This document shows positions 32,809 to 42,362 of a DNA stretch of 64,000 bases, piece by piece. The notes under the pieces were generated by a model that saw nothing but the letters and a program-made list of their open reading frames with translations, made no database searches and was not told where the DNA came from. Every line of letters starts with the position of its first letter. Positions within the stretch are counted from its first letter, which is position 1. The position numbers and the translations under genes are program-made. This DNA comes from Anaerococcus vaginalis ATCC 51170 (GTDB lineage: Bacteria; Bacillota; Clostridia; Tissierellales; Peptoniphilaceae), in NCBI RefSeq assembly GCF_000163295.1, contig NZ_GG700527.1, forward strand, positions 791,867 to 855,866, in the 5' to 3' direction.

Positions 32809-33594
32809 TTATTCCTCAATAGATTCTTCTTGATCGTCTTCTTCTAAATCTTCTGCTTCTGTTTCTTCTTCATCACTTTCTTCAAAGTCTTCTTCGCTTA
32901 CTGCGAATTCACTACCTTGATTTCCTTCTATTACAGCATCAGCCATTAAAGAAGTAATAAGTTTTACAGCTCTTATAGCATCGTCATTTCCAGGAATAGC
33001 AATATCTACTACATCTGGATCACAGTTTGTATCTACAATTGAAATAACTGGAATACCTAAGATTCTAGCTTCGTGAACTGCTATTTGTTCATTTGATGGA
33101 TCTACAACAAATAATACATCTGGTAAATCTTCCATATCTTTGATTCCACCAAGATTTTTTTCTAATTTATCCATTTCTTTGTTGTATTGTAGAACTTCTT
33201 TTTTTGGTAAAAGATCAAATGTTCCATCTTCTTCCATTGTTTCATATTTTTTAAGTTTGTTTACACTATTTCTAATTGTGTTAAAGTTTGTCAACATACC
33301 ACCTAACCATCTGTTAGATACATAATATTGACCACATCTTTTAGCTTCTTGTTCAATTGAATCTTGAGCTTGTTTTTTTGTTCCTACAAATAAAACTGTT
33401 CCACCTTCACTAGCAATATCTCTAATTGTTTCGTAAGCTTTTTCAATTTGATTTGCAGTTTTTGCTAAATCTATAATATAGATTCCATTTCTTTCTGTGA
33501 AGATGAATTTTTTCATTTTTGGGTTCCATCTTCTTGTTTGGTGTCCAAAATGTACACCAGCTTCTAATAATTTTTTCATTGATACTATTGACAT
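32809..33594 (-). CDS. rpsB: 30S ribosomal protein S2 with acidic tail
   Basis: This 261-residue uS2 protein has the signature N-terminus [20 protein letters not shown] and the later [15 protein letters not shown] and [13 protein letters not shown] motifs. The core ends near residue 232 and is followed by about 28 residues that are almost all Glu and Asp. Acidic tails on S2 occur in other Bacillota; the role is not known. GGAGGTAAG precedes the ATG. Promoter and a structured leader lie between it and ftsY. Confidence 0.97.
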   Translation of the reverse strand: MSIVSMKKLLEAGVHFGHQTRRWNPKMKKFIFTERNGIYIIDLAKTANQIEKAYETIRDIASEGGTVLFVGTKKQAQDSIEQEAKRCGQYYVSNRWLGGMLTNFNTIRNSVNKLKKYETMEEDGTFDLLPKKEVLQYNKEMDKLEKNLGGIKDMEDLPDVLFVVDPSNEQIAVHEARILGIPVISIVDTNCDPDVVDIAIPGNDDAIRAVKLITSLMADAVIEGNQGSEFAVSEEDFEESDEEETEAEDLEEDDQEESIEE

Positions 33595-33690
33595 ATATCT
33601 TACCTCCGTTTATTTTCTTCCATCCTTTTCTTCTAGATTTTAAACTAATTAAATTAGCAACGTAAATCTATCCAAAGATGTGCATAGTAC
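33595..33690 (-). promoter_or_regulatory. structured leader of rpsB
   Basis: The predicted leader of about 95 nt contains a two-tier hairpin: TAGATTT (33670-33664 on the minus strand) pairs with AAATCTA (33640-33634), and inside it CTAAT pairs with ATTAG around a 3-base loop. Many ribosomal protein genes regulate themselves through such leaders. A role in S2 autoregulation is inference. Confidence 0.45.
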
Positions 33691-33696
33691 TTATGT

Positions 33697-33725
33697 AATA
33701 TACCATAAATTATAATATATTACAA
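33697..33725 (-). promoter_or_regulatory. promoter of rpsB-tsf
   Basis: On the minus strand TTGTAA (33725-33720) and TATATT (33702-33697) are separated by 17 bases. The -35 box begins only a few bases after the ftsY stop codon, with no terminator between. Confidence 0.65.
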
Positions 33726-33727
33726 GT

Positions 33728-34843
33728 TTATTCGAACATTGCTTCAACAAATGATTTAGAATCAAATTTTTCTAAATTATTTATTCCTTCTCCTACACCA
33801 ATATACTTAACAGGTACTTCAAGTTCAACTTGTAATGGGAAAATCACACCGCCTTTTGCAGTTCCATCTAGTTTGGTTAAAATCAATCCTGTAATATCGC
33901 AAACATTTTTAAACTCCCTAAGCTGACTTATCGCATTTTGTCCTGTAGTTGCATCCAAAACTAATAAATTTTCTCTATTAGCATTATTAGCATGAGTTGA
34001 AATTGTTCTATTTATTTTTTCTAATTCATTCATAAGATTTTTTTTGTTGTGAAGTCTTCCTGCTGTGTCACAAATCAAGACATCAGACTTATTTGCTTTT
34101 GCTGCTTGAATTGCATCAAAAATTACTGCTGATGGATCTGAACCTTCTTTGTGAGCAATCATTTGTGTATTTGATTGTTTTGCCCACAAATCAAGTTGCT
34201 CAATTGCTGCTGCCCTAAATGTATCGGCAGCTGCTAAAGTCACTTTGTATCCATCTTTTTTCAAGTTATTTGCAAGTTTTCCTATAGTAGTTGTTTTACC
34301 AACTCCATTAACCCCTATAACTAAAATTACTGTTAGCTTATCTTTTGAAATATTTAAATTATTTTCAAGATTTTTTTCATCTAATTTTTTTTCCATAATT
34401 TCTTTTAGCAAAGGAAAAATTTCATCAGCATTTTTAACTGATTTTTCTTTAATTTCATATTTTAATTGGTCAACTATTTCAATGGTAGATTTCATACCAA
34501 TATCTGCTGATATTAAAATTTCTTCTAATTCATCATATAAGTCATCATCAATTTTTACATTTGCTGTAAATAAGTTTTTAAGTTTTGAGGAAAATTGCTC
34601 TCTTGTTTTTGATAAACCCTTTGATAATTTAGTAAAAAATCCTAATTCTTCTTCGGTATCATCATTTTGTAATTGTTTAAAATTTTCATTTTGAAAATTT
34701 TCTTCTATAGTTGTAGTTTCTTCAAATCCGCTTTCTTGTATTTTTTCATTTTCTTCGCTTTTTTCTAAATTATTTTCATCTGATAGATTTTTTTTGCTAT
34801 TTTCTTCTTCATCATTCTTTTTTTTCTTAAAAAAATCAAACAT
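33728..34843 (-). CDS. ftsY: signal recognition particle receptor FtsY
   Basis: FtsY docks SRP-ribosome complexes at the membrane. The 371-residue protein has an acidic, poorly ordered N-terminal A region (about 1-65), the helical N domain and the GTPase G domain with VNGVGKTTTIGKLA, AADTFRAAA, CDTAGRLHNK, TKLDGTAKGG and the closing GVGEGINNLEKF. All G motifs are intact. It lies 9 bases after priA and is the last gene of the gmk-rpoZ-coaBC-priA run. GGAG precedes the ATG. Confidence 0.97.
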   Translation of the reverse strand: MFDFFKKKKNDEEENSKKNLSDENNLEKSEENEKIQESGFEETTTIEENFQNENFKQLQNDDTEEELGFFTKLSKGLSKTREQFSSKLKNLFTANVKIDDDLYDELEEILISADIGMKSTIEIVDQLKYEIKEKSVKNADEIFPLLKEIMEKKLDEKNLENNLNISKDKLTVILVIGVNGVGKTTTIGKLANNLKKDGYKVTLAAADTFRAAAIEQLDLWAKQSNTQMIAHKEGSDPSAVIFDAIQAAKANKSDVLICDTAGRLHNKKNLMNELEKINRTISTHANNANRENLLVLDATTGQNAISQLREFKNVCDITGLILTKLDGTAKGGVIFPLQVELEVPVKYIGVGEGINNLEKFDSKSFVEAMFE

Positions 34844-34852
34844 TTTTTCTCC

Positions 34853-37231
34853 TTAATTTATATCACTTGGATTTAGTGCAATCAGTATGCTTGTGTCTTT
34901 GCTTTTACTTATAAAGTAATTTTTAAGTCTTGTAAGAAAATCAGATATTTTTTCTAATTTTTTCTCATTCGTTTTAATAATTATATTATATCTATATTTA
35001 TTATTTATACGAGAAATTTTGCATGGATTTGGCCCTATTATTTTAACATCCAAATCTTTTTCATATTCTAAATCAAGATAATATTTTATTTTTTTTGATA
35101 TGTCTATGCATTTTATTCTCGACTTGTTTAATACTTTAATAGTAATCAAATTTACAAATGGTGGATAATCGAAAGCTTTTCTTGCTTCTATCTCATATTT
35201 ATAAAATCTTTCATAATCATTTTTACTTGCTGCATTTATTACAAAATTATCTGGTCTATAGGTTTGTATTATCACTTCACCTTTTTTATCTGATCTTCCT
35301 GCTCTTCCTGAAACTTGGGTTAATAGTTCAAAACTTGTTTCGTAAGCTGTGTAATCATTAATATTTAAAGATAAATCAGCACTAATAATTCCAACTAAGG
35401 TTACATTTTCAAAATCAAGACCTTTTGCTATCATTTGTGTCCCAATAAGAATATCAACTTTATTTTCTTTCATATTCTTATACATTTTTTCATAAGTTTT
35501 TTTATTTTTTGCTGTCATTGAATCCATTCTTATGATATTTGCTTTTGGAAATAATGCTTTAATTTCTTCTTCCAATTTTTCAGTCCCAGCACCAAATTCT
35601 TTAATTTTATTTGAGCCACAAGAAGGACAAATATGAGGTTGGTTTTTTGTTCTTCCACAATAATGACATACTAATTTGGATACATTTTTGTGGTAGGTCA
35701 TAGAAACATCACATGCTTCACACTTTATCACGTATCCACACTGCCTGCAGAAAGTAAAAGAATTATGTCCTATTTTATTCAAAAATAAAATTGTTTGTTC
35801 TTTATTTTTTAGTTTTTCTTTAATTTTTTCATATAGTAAAGAGCTTATCATTGAATAATTTGAACTTTTCAATTCTTCTCTCATATCAACAATATTTACT
35901 TTTGGAAGTTTTCCATTTACTCTATTTTTTAATTCAAGTAATTTATAGTCTCCATCTAGAGCTTTAGTCATAGTTTTAATAGATGGAGTGGCTGATGCAA
36001 ATATTAAAGTTGCCTTGTTGTATTTTTTTCTAAATAAGGCCAACTCATCAGTATGAAATTTTGGATCTTGGGAAGAAATATAACTTTTGTCGTGTTCTTC
36101 ATCAATTATAATTAGACCAAGATTTTTAAATGGAGCAAAAATTGCACTTCTTGCGCCTACAACGATTTTAACTTCTCCATTTTTAATCATTCTCCACTGT
36201 TGAAATCTTTCTTTTTGACTTAGTCTTGAGTGCATTATAGCAATTTTTTGTTTAAATCTTCCTTGAAATCTTTCTATAGTTTGGGGAGTTAATGATATTT
36301 CCGGAACAAGAATTATTGAATCTTTTCCTTTTTTTAAATTTTCTTCTACAATTTGTAAAAAAACTTCAGTTTTTCCACTGCCAGTAACCCCTTTTAATAA
36401 ATAAGAATCATTAGGATTTTTTATAATTTTATTAAAGGCTTGACCTTGCTCGTTATTTAATGAAAATTTGCCATAATTTTTTATTTCTTTAACCAAAAAT
36501 TCATTTACTTCTATTTTTTCAATTTTTACAATATTTTTTTTAACAAGAGAATCTAAAGAACTTTTACTTGAGCTTGTCTTACTTAATACATCTTTATAAT
36601 CTGAATTTTTATTATTTTTGAGATAATTAATAATTTCTATTTGTTTTTTGGCATTTTTTGGAATTTTGATTTCCTTATAATTTTCAGATAGACTAAGTAA
36701 GTATTTATAATTAATATTTTGATTTGAATTAATGTCAAAATAAGAATCTATTAGTTTATCTTTTTTATATTTTCTTAAAGTATCTATATCTAACCCATAA
36801 TTATTAATTAAATCTTCCAAAGATTTTTTTTCTTTTAAAATTTTATATAGCTTATCCTTTTTATCTAAATTTTTTGTTTTATAAAAATATTCTTTGATTT
36901 CTTTAATATTTCCAGGTGGTAAGACTTGTTTTATACAAGCTCTTAAAGGAGAAAGATACCTTTTATTCATAAAAAAAGCTAAATTAATTAATTCATCATC
37001 TACGAGATTTTTTGAATCAATAATATCTACAATATCTTTTATTTCAAAGTTTTCATTCAAATTTTCCACTATATCGTAAACAAAGGCAATAGTATTCTTA
37101 TTGCCTTTGCCAAATGGGACAATAACCCTCATCCCTTTTTTTATTTTATTTTTAAATTTATCAGGTATGTGATAAGTAAAAGATTTATCCAAAAATCTAC
37201 TTTTACTATCAAGTATTACATAACAATACAA
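34853..37231 (-). CDS. priA: primosomal replication helicase PriA
   Basis: PriA reloads the replicative helicase at stalled forks. The 792-residue protein has an N-terminal 3'-DNA-binding domain, a winged-helix region, and a helicase core with GVTGSGKTEVFLQ (Walker A) and IIDEEHDKSY (Walker B, DEEH). The zinc-binding insert has CRQCGYVIKCEAC, CHYCG and CPSCGS, and motif VSGRAGRSDKKGEV follows. Length is in the upper normal range. The gmk-rpoZ-coaBC-priA order is classical. Confidence 0.97.
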   Translation of the reverse strand: MYCYVILDSKSRFLDKSFTYHIPDKFKNKIKKGMRVIVPFGKGNKNTIAFVYDIVENLNENFEIKDIVDIIDSKNLVDDELINLAFFMNKRYLSPLRACIKQVLPPGNIKEIKEYFYKTKNLDKKDKLYKILKEKKSLEDLINNYGLDIDTLRKYKKDKLIDSYFDINSNQNINYKYLLSLSENYKEIKIPKNAKKQIEIINYLKNNKNSDYKDVLSKTSSSKSSLDSLVKKNIVKIEKIEVNEFLVKEIKNYGKFSLNNEQGQAFNKIIKNPNDSYLLKGVTGSGKTEVFLQIVEENLKKGKDSIILVPEISLTPQTIERFQGRFKQKIAIMHSRLSQKERFQQWRMIKNGEVKIVVGARSAIFAPFKNLGLIIIDEEHDKSYISSQDPKFHTDELALFRKKYNKATLIFASATPSIKTMTKALDGDYKLLELKNRVNGKLPKVNIVDMREELKSSNYSMISSLLYEKIKEKLKNKEQTILFLNKIGHNSFTFCRQCGYVIKCEACDVSMTYHKNVSKLVCHYCGRTKNQPHICPSCGSNKIKEFGAGTEKLEEEIKALFPKANIIRMDSMTAKNKKTYEKMYKNMKENKVDILIGTQMIAKGLDFENVTLVGIISADLSLNINDYTAYETSFELLTQVSGRAGRSDKKGEVIIQTYRPDNFVINAASKNDYERFYKYEIEARKAFDYPPFVNLITIKVLNKSRIKCIDISKKIKYYLDLEYEKDLDVKIIGPNPCKISRINNKYRYNIIIKTNEKKLEKISDFLTRLKNYFISKSKDTSILIALNPSDIN

Positions 37232-37239
37232 ATTATCAC

Positions 37240-38412
37240 CTAAACCAAAAGATCCAAAATTTTATTAGCTAATTCTTTTTTTGTCATTATATCAAGTTTT
37301 TCAACCTTATCCTTTGAAAGAATTGATGCAATATTTGTATCTACATCAAAACCTGCACCCTTCTTTTTCAAATCATTGGCTATAATATAATCGGCTTTTT
37401 TTGACTCCAATTTTATTTTTGCATTTTTTATAAGGTCATCTGTTTCTGCAGCAAAACCAATTAAAACTTGTTTATCTTTTTTATTTCCAAAATATTTTAA
37501 TATATCAATATTTTCAATCAATTCTAGATTTAAATTATCGCCATTTTTTTTAATTTTTTTATCGCTTACTTCTCTAACTTTATAATCTGTAGGAGCAGCT
37601 GACATAATTAAGGCATCGCAATCATCAAATTCTTTATCAATTGCTTCTTTTAATTCTAAATTAGTTCTAATATTAATTTTATCAATTCCATTTGTCTTAA
37701 TAGGATTTACGGGACCAGATACTAATTTAACATCAGCGCCTCTTTTAAAAGCTTCTATGGCTATATTATATCCCATTTTACCACTGGATTTATTTGTTAT
37801 AAATCTTACATAATCAATTGGCTCTACAGTTGGTCCAGCAGAAACAATAATTTTTTTCCCTTTTAAATCTTTTTTTGTAAAATAATAATCAAGGTATCTT
37901 ACAATATTTACAGGTTCTTCCATTCTTCCATCTCCTCTTGTATCGCAAGCAAGAAGTCCTGAATTTGGATTAATTATATGTACTCCTCTTTCTTTAATTG
38001 TTTTAAGATTATTTTGAGTTGCCTTATTATTTAACATATTTGTATTCATAGTAGGAGCTACAATTATGTCTTTATCACAAGCTAAAAGTGAGGCTGTAAG
38101 CATATTATCTGCAATGCCATAAGTCATTTTAGCAAGCGTATTTGCACTTAATGGCGCAACCAAAAAAACATCTGCCCATTTTGGAAGCTCAATGTGATGA
38201 ACCTTCTCATGACTTCCTTCAAACATATCAGAATAGACAAGACATTTTCCCATAGTTTCAAAAGACAAAGGACTAACAAATTCACAAGCAGCCTTTGTCA
38301 TAATAATTTTTAAGTTTGCTCCTTCTTTTTTTAATCTTGAGCAAAGATCTAAAACTTTATAAGCGGCTATTCCCCCACTAACACCTAGGAGAATATTTTT
38401 ACCCTTAATCAT
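37240..38412 (-). CDS. coaBC: bifunctional phosphopantothenoylcysteine synthetase/decarboxylase
   Basis: CoaBC makes 4'-phosphopantetheine for coenzyme A. The N-terminal flavin decarboxylase (about 1-180) shows LLGVSGGIAAYK, the APTMNTNM motif and the cysteine in GLLACDTRGDGRM. The C-terminal CTP-dependent synthetase (about 185-390) shows VSAGPTVEPIDYVRFITNKSSGKMG and the NDLKKKGAGFD segment. Length matches the fused form. The start overlaps rpoZ by 8 nt. Confidence 0.97.
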   Translation of the reverse strand: MIKGKNILLGVSGGIAAYKVLDLCSRLKKEGANLKIIMTKAACEFVSPLSFETMGKCLVYSDMFEGSHEKVHHIELPKWADVFLVAPLSANTLAKMTYGIADNMLTASLLACDKDIIVAPTMNTNMLNNKATQNNLKTIKERGVHIINPNSGLLACDTRGDGRMEEPVNIVRYLDYYFTKKDLKGKKIIVSAGPTVEPIDYVRFITNKSSGKMGYNIAIEAFKRGADVKLVSGPVNPIKTNGIDKINIRTNLELKEAIDKEFDDCDALIMSAAPTDYKVREVSDKKIKKNGDNLNLELIENIDILKYFGNKKDKQVLIGFAAETDDLIKNAKIKLESKKADYIIANDLKKKGAGFDVDTNIASILSKDKVEKLDIMTKKELANKILDLLV

Positions 38413-38593
38413 TTTTTTCTACTTTTCCTTCCATTATTTCATGTAAAGCTTGAGTTACAGGTTTATCTTCTACTTCTTTAGTCAATAAATCTGAACCATT
38501 TACAATTCTTCTTGCTCTTTTTGCAGCCATCATGCAAATTTCGTACCTACTTGAACTTATTTCTGATAATTCTTTAAAAGATGGATTATTCAT
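38405..38593 (-). CDS. rpoZ: RNA polymerase omega subunit
   Basis: This 62-residue omega subunit helps assemble the beta' subunit of RNA polymerase. The helix SSRYEICMMAAKRARRIV is the conserved core. It is short, as is usual in Bacillota, and lies between gmk (2-base gap) and coaBC (8-base overlap), which makes the call firm despite its size. The ATG is preceded by GGAG. Confidence 0.93.
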   Translation of the reverse strand: MNNPSFKELSEISSSRYEICMMAAKRARRIVNGSDLLTKEVEDKPVTQALHEIMEGKVEKND

Positions 38594-38595
38594 AT

Positions 38596-39192
38596 TTACT
38601 CCTTTTCAAAATCTATTTCTTCTCTAAAAACTTTATGTTTTTCTGCATTAATAATTTCATTTACTAAATTTATAGCAGAATTCAAATGATCATTTACAAC
38701 CAAGTAATCATAATCTTTTATATATGATAATTCTTTTCTTGCATTATGCATCCTTAGGTTGATGTCACTTTCAGTTTCAGTTCCTCTATTAACAATTCTA
38801 TTTTTTAGTTCGCTAAGGCTAGGAGGCGCCAGAAAAATATAAACTCCATTATCAATATTTTTCTTAACATTTAATGCTCCTTGAACATCTATTTCTAAAA
38901 TTACTATCTTACCTTCATTGATTTTTTCTTCGACAAAGTCTTTAGGTGTACCGTAATAATTATCGTGAACTTTAGCATATTCCAAAAATTTATCTTCTTC
39001 AATCATTTTTTCAAATTCTTCATGACTCTTAAAAAAATAGCTTACTCCTTCTATTTCCCCAGGTCTTTGTTTCCTAGTAGTCACAGAAACTGAATAAACT
39101 AAGTTTTTTTGTGTATTCATAAGGTCATGCAATACTGTTCCTTTACCTACACCTGAAGGTCCAGATATTACTAATAAAAATCCTTTTTTCAT
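38596..39192 (-). CDS. gmk: guanylate kinase
   Basis: This 198-residue kinase converts GMP to GDP with ATP. The P-loop is SGPSGVGKGTV, the GMP-binding region is SVTTRKQRPGEIEGVSYFF, and VILEIDVQGALNVK follows; the lid has IVNRGTETESDINLR. It is first in its operon, with GGAGG before the ATG and its own promoter facing rqcH. Confidence 0.97.
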   Translation of the reverse strand: MKKGFLLVISGPSGVGKGTVLHDLMNTQKNLVYSVSVTTRKQRPGEIEGVSYFFKSHEEFEKMIEEDKFLEYAKVHDNYYGTPKDFVEEKINEGKIVILEIDVQGALNVKKNIDNGVYIFLAPPSLSELKNRIVNRGTETESDINLRMHNARKELSYIKDYDYLVVNDHLNSAINLVNEIINAEKHKVFREEIDFEKE

Positions 39193-39212
39193 CGTGCCTC
39201 CTTATTACTACT

Positions 39213-39241
39213 ATTTTACATTATGCAAAAATTTAGTTCAA
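39213..39241 (-). promoter_or_regulatory. promoter of the gmk operon
   Basis: On the minus strand TTGAAC (39241-39236) and TAAAAT (39218-39213) are 17 bases apart. It lies back to back with the rqcH promoter. Confidence 0.65.
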
Positions 39242-39252
39242 GTATATTATTC

Positions 39253-39261
39253 TGATATAAT
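39253..39261 (+). promoter_or_regulatory. extended -10 promoter of rqcH
   Basis: TGATATAAT is an extended -10 box (TATAAT at 39256-39261), 29 bases before the ATG. Its -35 region overlaps that of the divergent gmk promoter, so the two may interfere. Confidence 0.6.
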
Positions 39262-39290
39262 ATAAATATAAAAATTAAAGAGGTGATTTA

Positions 39291-41039
39291 ATGAGTTATG
39301 ATGGTTTAGTAACAAAAGCCATAACTTTTGAAATAAAAAAATTATTGCTTGGAGGAAAAATCCAAAAAATCAGCCAACCTTCCAAAAATGATATTGTTTT
39401 AAATATATATTCGGTTGGAAAAAGCTACAAATTATTATTAAGCGCAAATAATAATGAGGCAAGAGTTCATATTACGGAAAAAAAATATGAAAATCCTATA
39501 AGTCCACCAAATTTTTGTATGGTTTTAAGAAAATATTTAAATCAAAGTAAAATTGTTGAAATTGAACAATACAAAATGGATAGGGTCATTATTTTTCATA
39601 TATCTTCAGTTGATGAAATGGGTTTTGATATTTCAAATAAATTAATAGTAGAAATAATGGGAAAATATTCCAATATAATACTAACAGATGAAAATTATAA
39701 AATAATAGATTCGATTAAAAGAGTAAATTTTAAAATGTCATCAGTTAGAGAAATCTTGCCAAGTCTAGAATATAAATTTATAGAAAGCAATAAAATTAAC
39801 ATTTTAGAATCAGATTTTTCACTTGATATTTTAAAATTAGATAAAAACATAGCAGATAATCAAAATCCAGAAAAACTTTTATATGAAAATTATTTAGGAT
39901 TCTCCCCTACAATTTCTAAAGAGTTAATATACAAATCAAATATTGATCCTAGAATAAATTGGGGACTTGTAAGTGAAGATGAAAAACAATTGCTTAATGA
40001 TAATCTATATGAACTTAGAAATTCATTAATTAATAATACCTACAGCCCAGTTTTATATAAAAATAGTAGAAAATATAAGGAATTTTATTCCTTTGATTTA
40101 TCTGGTCTTGGGTTTGAAAAAATATTATGCAATTCTATGAGTAATGCTATTGAAAATTTTTATGAATCAAACAAATCCAATGATAGACTTAGACAAATTA
40201 AAAATAATTTATTAAGAAAAATAAATAGCCAAATTAAATTAGTTAATAAAAAAATAGATATTTTAAATAAAAATCTAAGCAAAGAAAAAAATATGGATTC
40301 TATAAGAATGAAAGGCGATTTACTAGCAGCAAATGTAAATAAATTAAACAAAGGCTATAAAGAAATAATTTTAAAAGATTTTTATAATAACAATAAAGAT
40401 ATAAAAATAAGCCTAGACTCTAGAAAAAATCCATGGGAGAATGTTGATAGTTACTATAAAAGATACAAAAAAATTAAAAATTCCATAGATTTTGCAAAAG
40501 ATGATCTTCCAAAGCAAAATGACTTATTAGAGTATTTAAATCAAGTATCTGATTTTGTTGAAAGAAGCGAGAGCATAAGTGATTTAGATGAGATAAAAGA
40601 AGAACTAATTGAAAATAAAATAATTAAAAATACGAGTAGAAATAAGAAAAAAACTAAAGCCAAATCAAAACCTATGCAGTTTAAAACTGTGGATAATAGT
40701 AATATATATGTTGGAAAAAATTCAAGACAAAATGACTATATTACTTTAAAACTTGCAAATAAAAATGATTATTTTTTCCACGTAAGAAATGCTCCAGGAA
40801 GTCACGTTATTTTAAAAACCAATTTATTAAATGAAAATGATATAAAAATAGCCTCCTATCTTGCTGCATCAAACTCATCACAAGCTAAATCAAATAAAGT
40901 TGACGTTGACTACACAGAAAAAAAGAATGTGAACAAGGCAAAGGGAGCTAAACCTGGTATGGTTTATTATGAAAATTTCAAAACGGTAACCGTAAATATG
41001 GATGAGAATCCAAAAAACTTATATGAAAAAATAAAATAA
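39291..41039 (+). CDS. rqcH: ribosome quality control protein RqcH (NFACT family)
   Basis: This NFACT protein binds stalled 50S subunits and adds C-terminal alanine tails to arrested chains, marking them for degradation; older annotation calls it fibronectin-binding. The 582-residue protein has the NFACT-N domain with the Asp97-Arg98 pair, at the same positions as in B. subtilis RqcH, a coiled-coil middle (about 290-400), a basic segment, and an NFACT-R domain (about 460-560) with VGKNSRQNDYITLK and HVRNAPGSHVILK. AGAGGTGAT precedes the ATG. It is a single-gene unit ended by a hairpin. Confidence 0.94.
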   Translation: MSYDGLVTKAITFEIKKLLLGGKIQKISQPSKNDIVLNIYSVGKSYKLLLSANNNEARVHITEKKYENPISPPNFCMVLRKYLNQSKIVEIEQYKMDRVIIFHISSVDEMGFDISNKLIVEIMGKYSNIILTDENYKIIDSIKRVNFKMSSVREILPSLEYKFIESNKINILESDFSLDILKLDKNIADNQNPEKLLYENYLGFSPTISKELIYKSNIDPRINWGLVSEDEKQLLNDNLYELRNSLINNTYSPVLYKNSRKYKEFYSFDLSGLGFEKILCNSMSNAIENFYESNKSNDRLRQIKNNLLRKINSQIKLVNKKIDILNKNLSKEKNMDSIRMKGDLLAANVNKLNKGYKEIILKDFYNNNKDIKISLDSRKNPWENVDSYYKRYKKIKNSIDFAKDDLPKQNDLLEYLNQVSDFVERSESISDLDEIKEELIENKIIKNTSRNKKKTKAKSKPMQFKTVDNSNIYVGKNSRQNDYITLKLANKNDYFFHVRNAPGSHVILKTNLLNENDIKIASYLAASNSSQAKSNKVDVDYTEKKNVNKAKGAKPGMVYYENFKTVTVNMDENPKNLYEKIK

Positions 41040-41043
41040 ATTA

Positions 41044-41071
41044 AAAAGCCCAGAAAAAAATCTGGGCTTTT
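41044..41071. terminator. bidirectional terminator between rqcH and hup
   Basis: AAAAGCCCAGA and TCTGGGCTTTT form a perfect 11-bp stem with a 6-base A loop and A/T tracts on both sides. Confidence 0.92.
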
Positions 41072-41090
41072 AACATATAAAATTGAATTA

Positions 41091-41372
41091 TTATTTATTG
41101 TTAACTGCTTCTTTAAGAGTTTTACCAGCTTTAAATACTGGAGCTTTTGAAGCTGGGATTTTGATAACTTCATCAGGTTTTCTAGGATTTCTTCCTTCTC
41201 TAGCTTTTCTGTCTCTAGTTTCAAAAGTACCAAATCCTACAAGTTGAACTTTTTCTTCTTTTTTAAGAGATTCTGTTACAGTTTCGATGAAAGCATTTAA
41301 TGCTCTTTCAGCTTCTACTTTTTTAAGTCCACTTTTTTCTGAGATATTAACTAATAATTCTGATTTATTCAT
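41091..41372 (-). CDS. hup: DNA-binding protein HU
   Basis: This 93-residue nucleoid protein of the HU family bends DNA as a dimer. It begins MNKSELLVNISEKSGLK and has the core VQLVGFGTFETRDRKAREGRNPR and the closing PAFKAGKTL-like segment (APVFKAGKTLKEAV). The phenylalanine-glycine turn and the arginine arm are intact. AGGAGG precedes the ATG, and a near-consensus promoter lies upstream. Confidence 0.97.
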   Translation of the reverse strand: MNKSELLVNISEKSGLKKVEAERALNAFIETVTESLKKEEKVQLVGFGTFETRDRKAREGRNPRKPDEVIKIPASKAPVFKAGKTLKEAVNNK

Positions 41373-41423
41373 ATATCCTCCTTATAAATCAATCTTAATC
41401 TATTCTGCTTAACTCTAAGTAAG

Positions 41424-41452
41424 ATTATACATATATATTTTATTTATTTCAA
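41424..41452 (-). promoter_or_regulatory. near-consensus promoter of hup
   Basis: On the minus strand TTGAAA (41452-41447) and TATAAT (41429-41424) are exactly 17 bases apart. Confidence 0.8.
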
Positions 41453-41459
41453 GCGTTTT

Positions 41460-42362
41460 TCAAATAAAAAGCTTGATATTTGAATTTTTTATAAGATTTT
41501 TCAAATAATTATTATATTCGTTTCTTAAATATAATTCTTTTGCATCAAGCAAAAGACTTTTTTTGTTATTATTTATTGAATTAACCATTAAAATTATGTA
41601 TGAATCTTTGTATTTGAATACATTACTTATTTCGCTTGCCTTGGTTAGTGATGATTCTTTAAGCAAATTATCATCATTATAAACGAACTCAGACCTATAA
41701 ATATCATAATTTCTAACTTTATTTTTAAGATGATTTTTAAAATCATCAGAATTTTTAATATTAGACCTTATTTTTATAGCTTCTTTTTTATCATCAAAAA
41801 TCAAGCAATCATACTTATATTTTTTATGGAGATTTTTATTATCTTCATAATATTTTAAAATTTTAGAATCTTTAACCTTATTATTGTTTAAAAAATAATC
41901 ATAGTGTTTTTTTCTAATTGAATCTTGATATGAAATTTCTTCAAATTCATCTTCTGTAACACCAAATGACTTTACATTTTCAATTAGTGAATCCTTTGAT
42001 GAAATTTCTTGGCTTATTTTATCGATTATTTCTTGAGAATCATTTTTTGTTACTTTGATTCCGTTTTTTTTCAAATCATTAAGCATAGCTTGATCCATAA
42101 TCAAAGAATCTAAAAGTTCAGATTCTAATTTTTTATAATTAGAATCTCCCTTTTTAGATTTAGAATCTAAGAATTTATCCCCATATTTTTTTAAATAAAA
42201 TTTTTGATAATAACTTAATTCTTTTTCAAATAATTCTTTGCTTATTCCTTCATCATTAACAACAGCTACATACTTGTCCTTATCAAATTTTTTTGAACAA
42301 GAACTTAGTAAAATTAAAGAAATACTAATTATTGCTATTGGAATTTTCTTTATTATTTTCAT
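41460..42362 (-). CDS. second foldase-like lipoprotein, parvulin part degenerate
   Basis: This lipoprotein of about 300 residues has a signal peptide ending in LLSSC (lipid cysteine 22) and a SurA/PrsA-like N-terminal chaperone region ([20 protein letters not shown]). The C-terminal half lies where PrsA has its parvulin domain, but the usual conserved residues (LGYF, YGYHII) are not seen, so isomerase activity is doubtful. The ATG at 42362 is chosen because it gives a proper lipoprotein signal; the start lies 38 nt inside the end of the upstream prsA. It may be a divergent duplicate of that gene. The client is unknown. Confidence 0.75.
   Translation of the reverse strand: MKIIKKIPIAIISISLILLSSCSKKFDKDKYVAVVNDEGISKELFEKELSYYQKFYLKKYGDKFLDSKSKKGDSNYKKLESELLDSLIMDQAMLNDLKKNGIKVTKNDSQEIIDKISQEISSKDSLIENVKSFGVTEDEFEEISYQDSIRKKHYDYFLNNNKVKDSKILKYYEDNKNLHKKYKYDCLIFDDKKEAIKIRSNIKNSDDFKNHLKNKVRNYDIYRSEFVYNDDNLLKESSLTKASEISNVFKYKDSYIILMVNSINNNKKSLLLDAKELYLRNEYNNYLKNLIKNSNIKLFI

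Noticed and set aside
34245-34694. 149-codon open frame opposite ftsY
   Set aside because: Ser/Phe-rich shadow of the FtsY reading frame with no ribosome-binding site.
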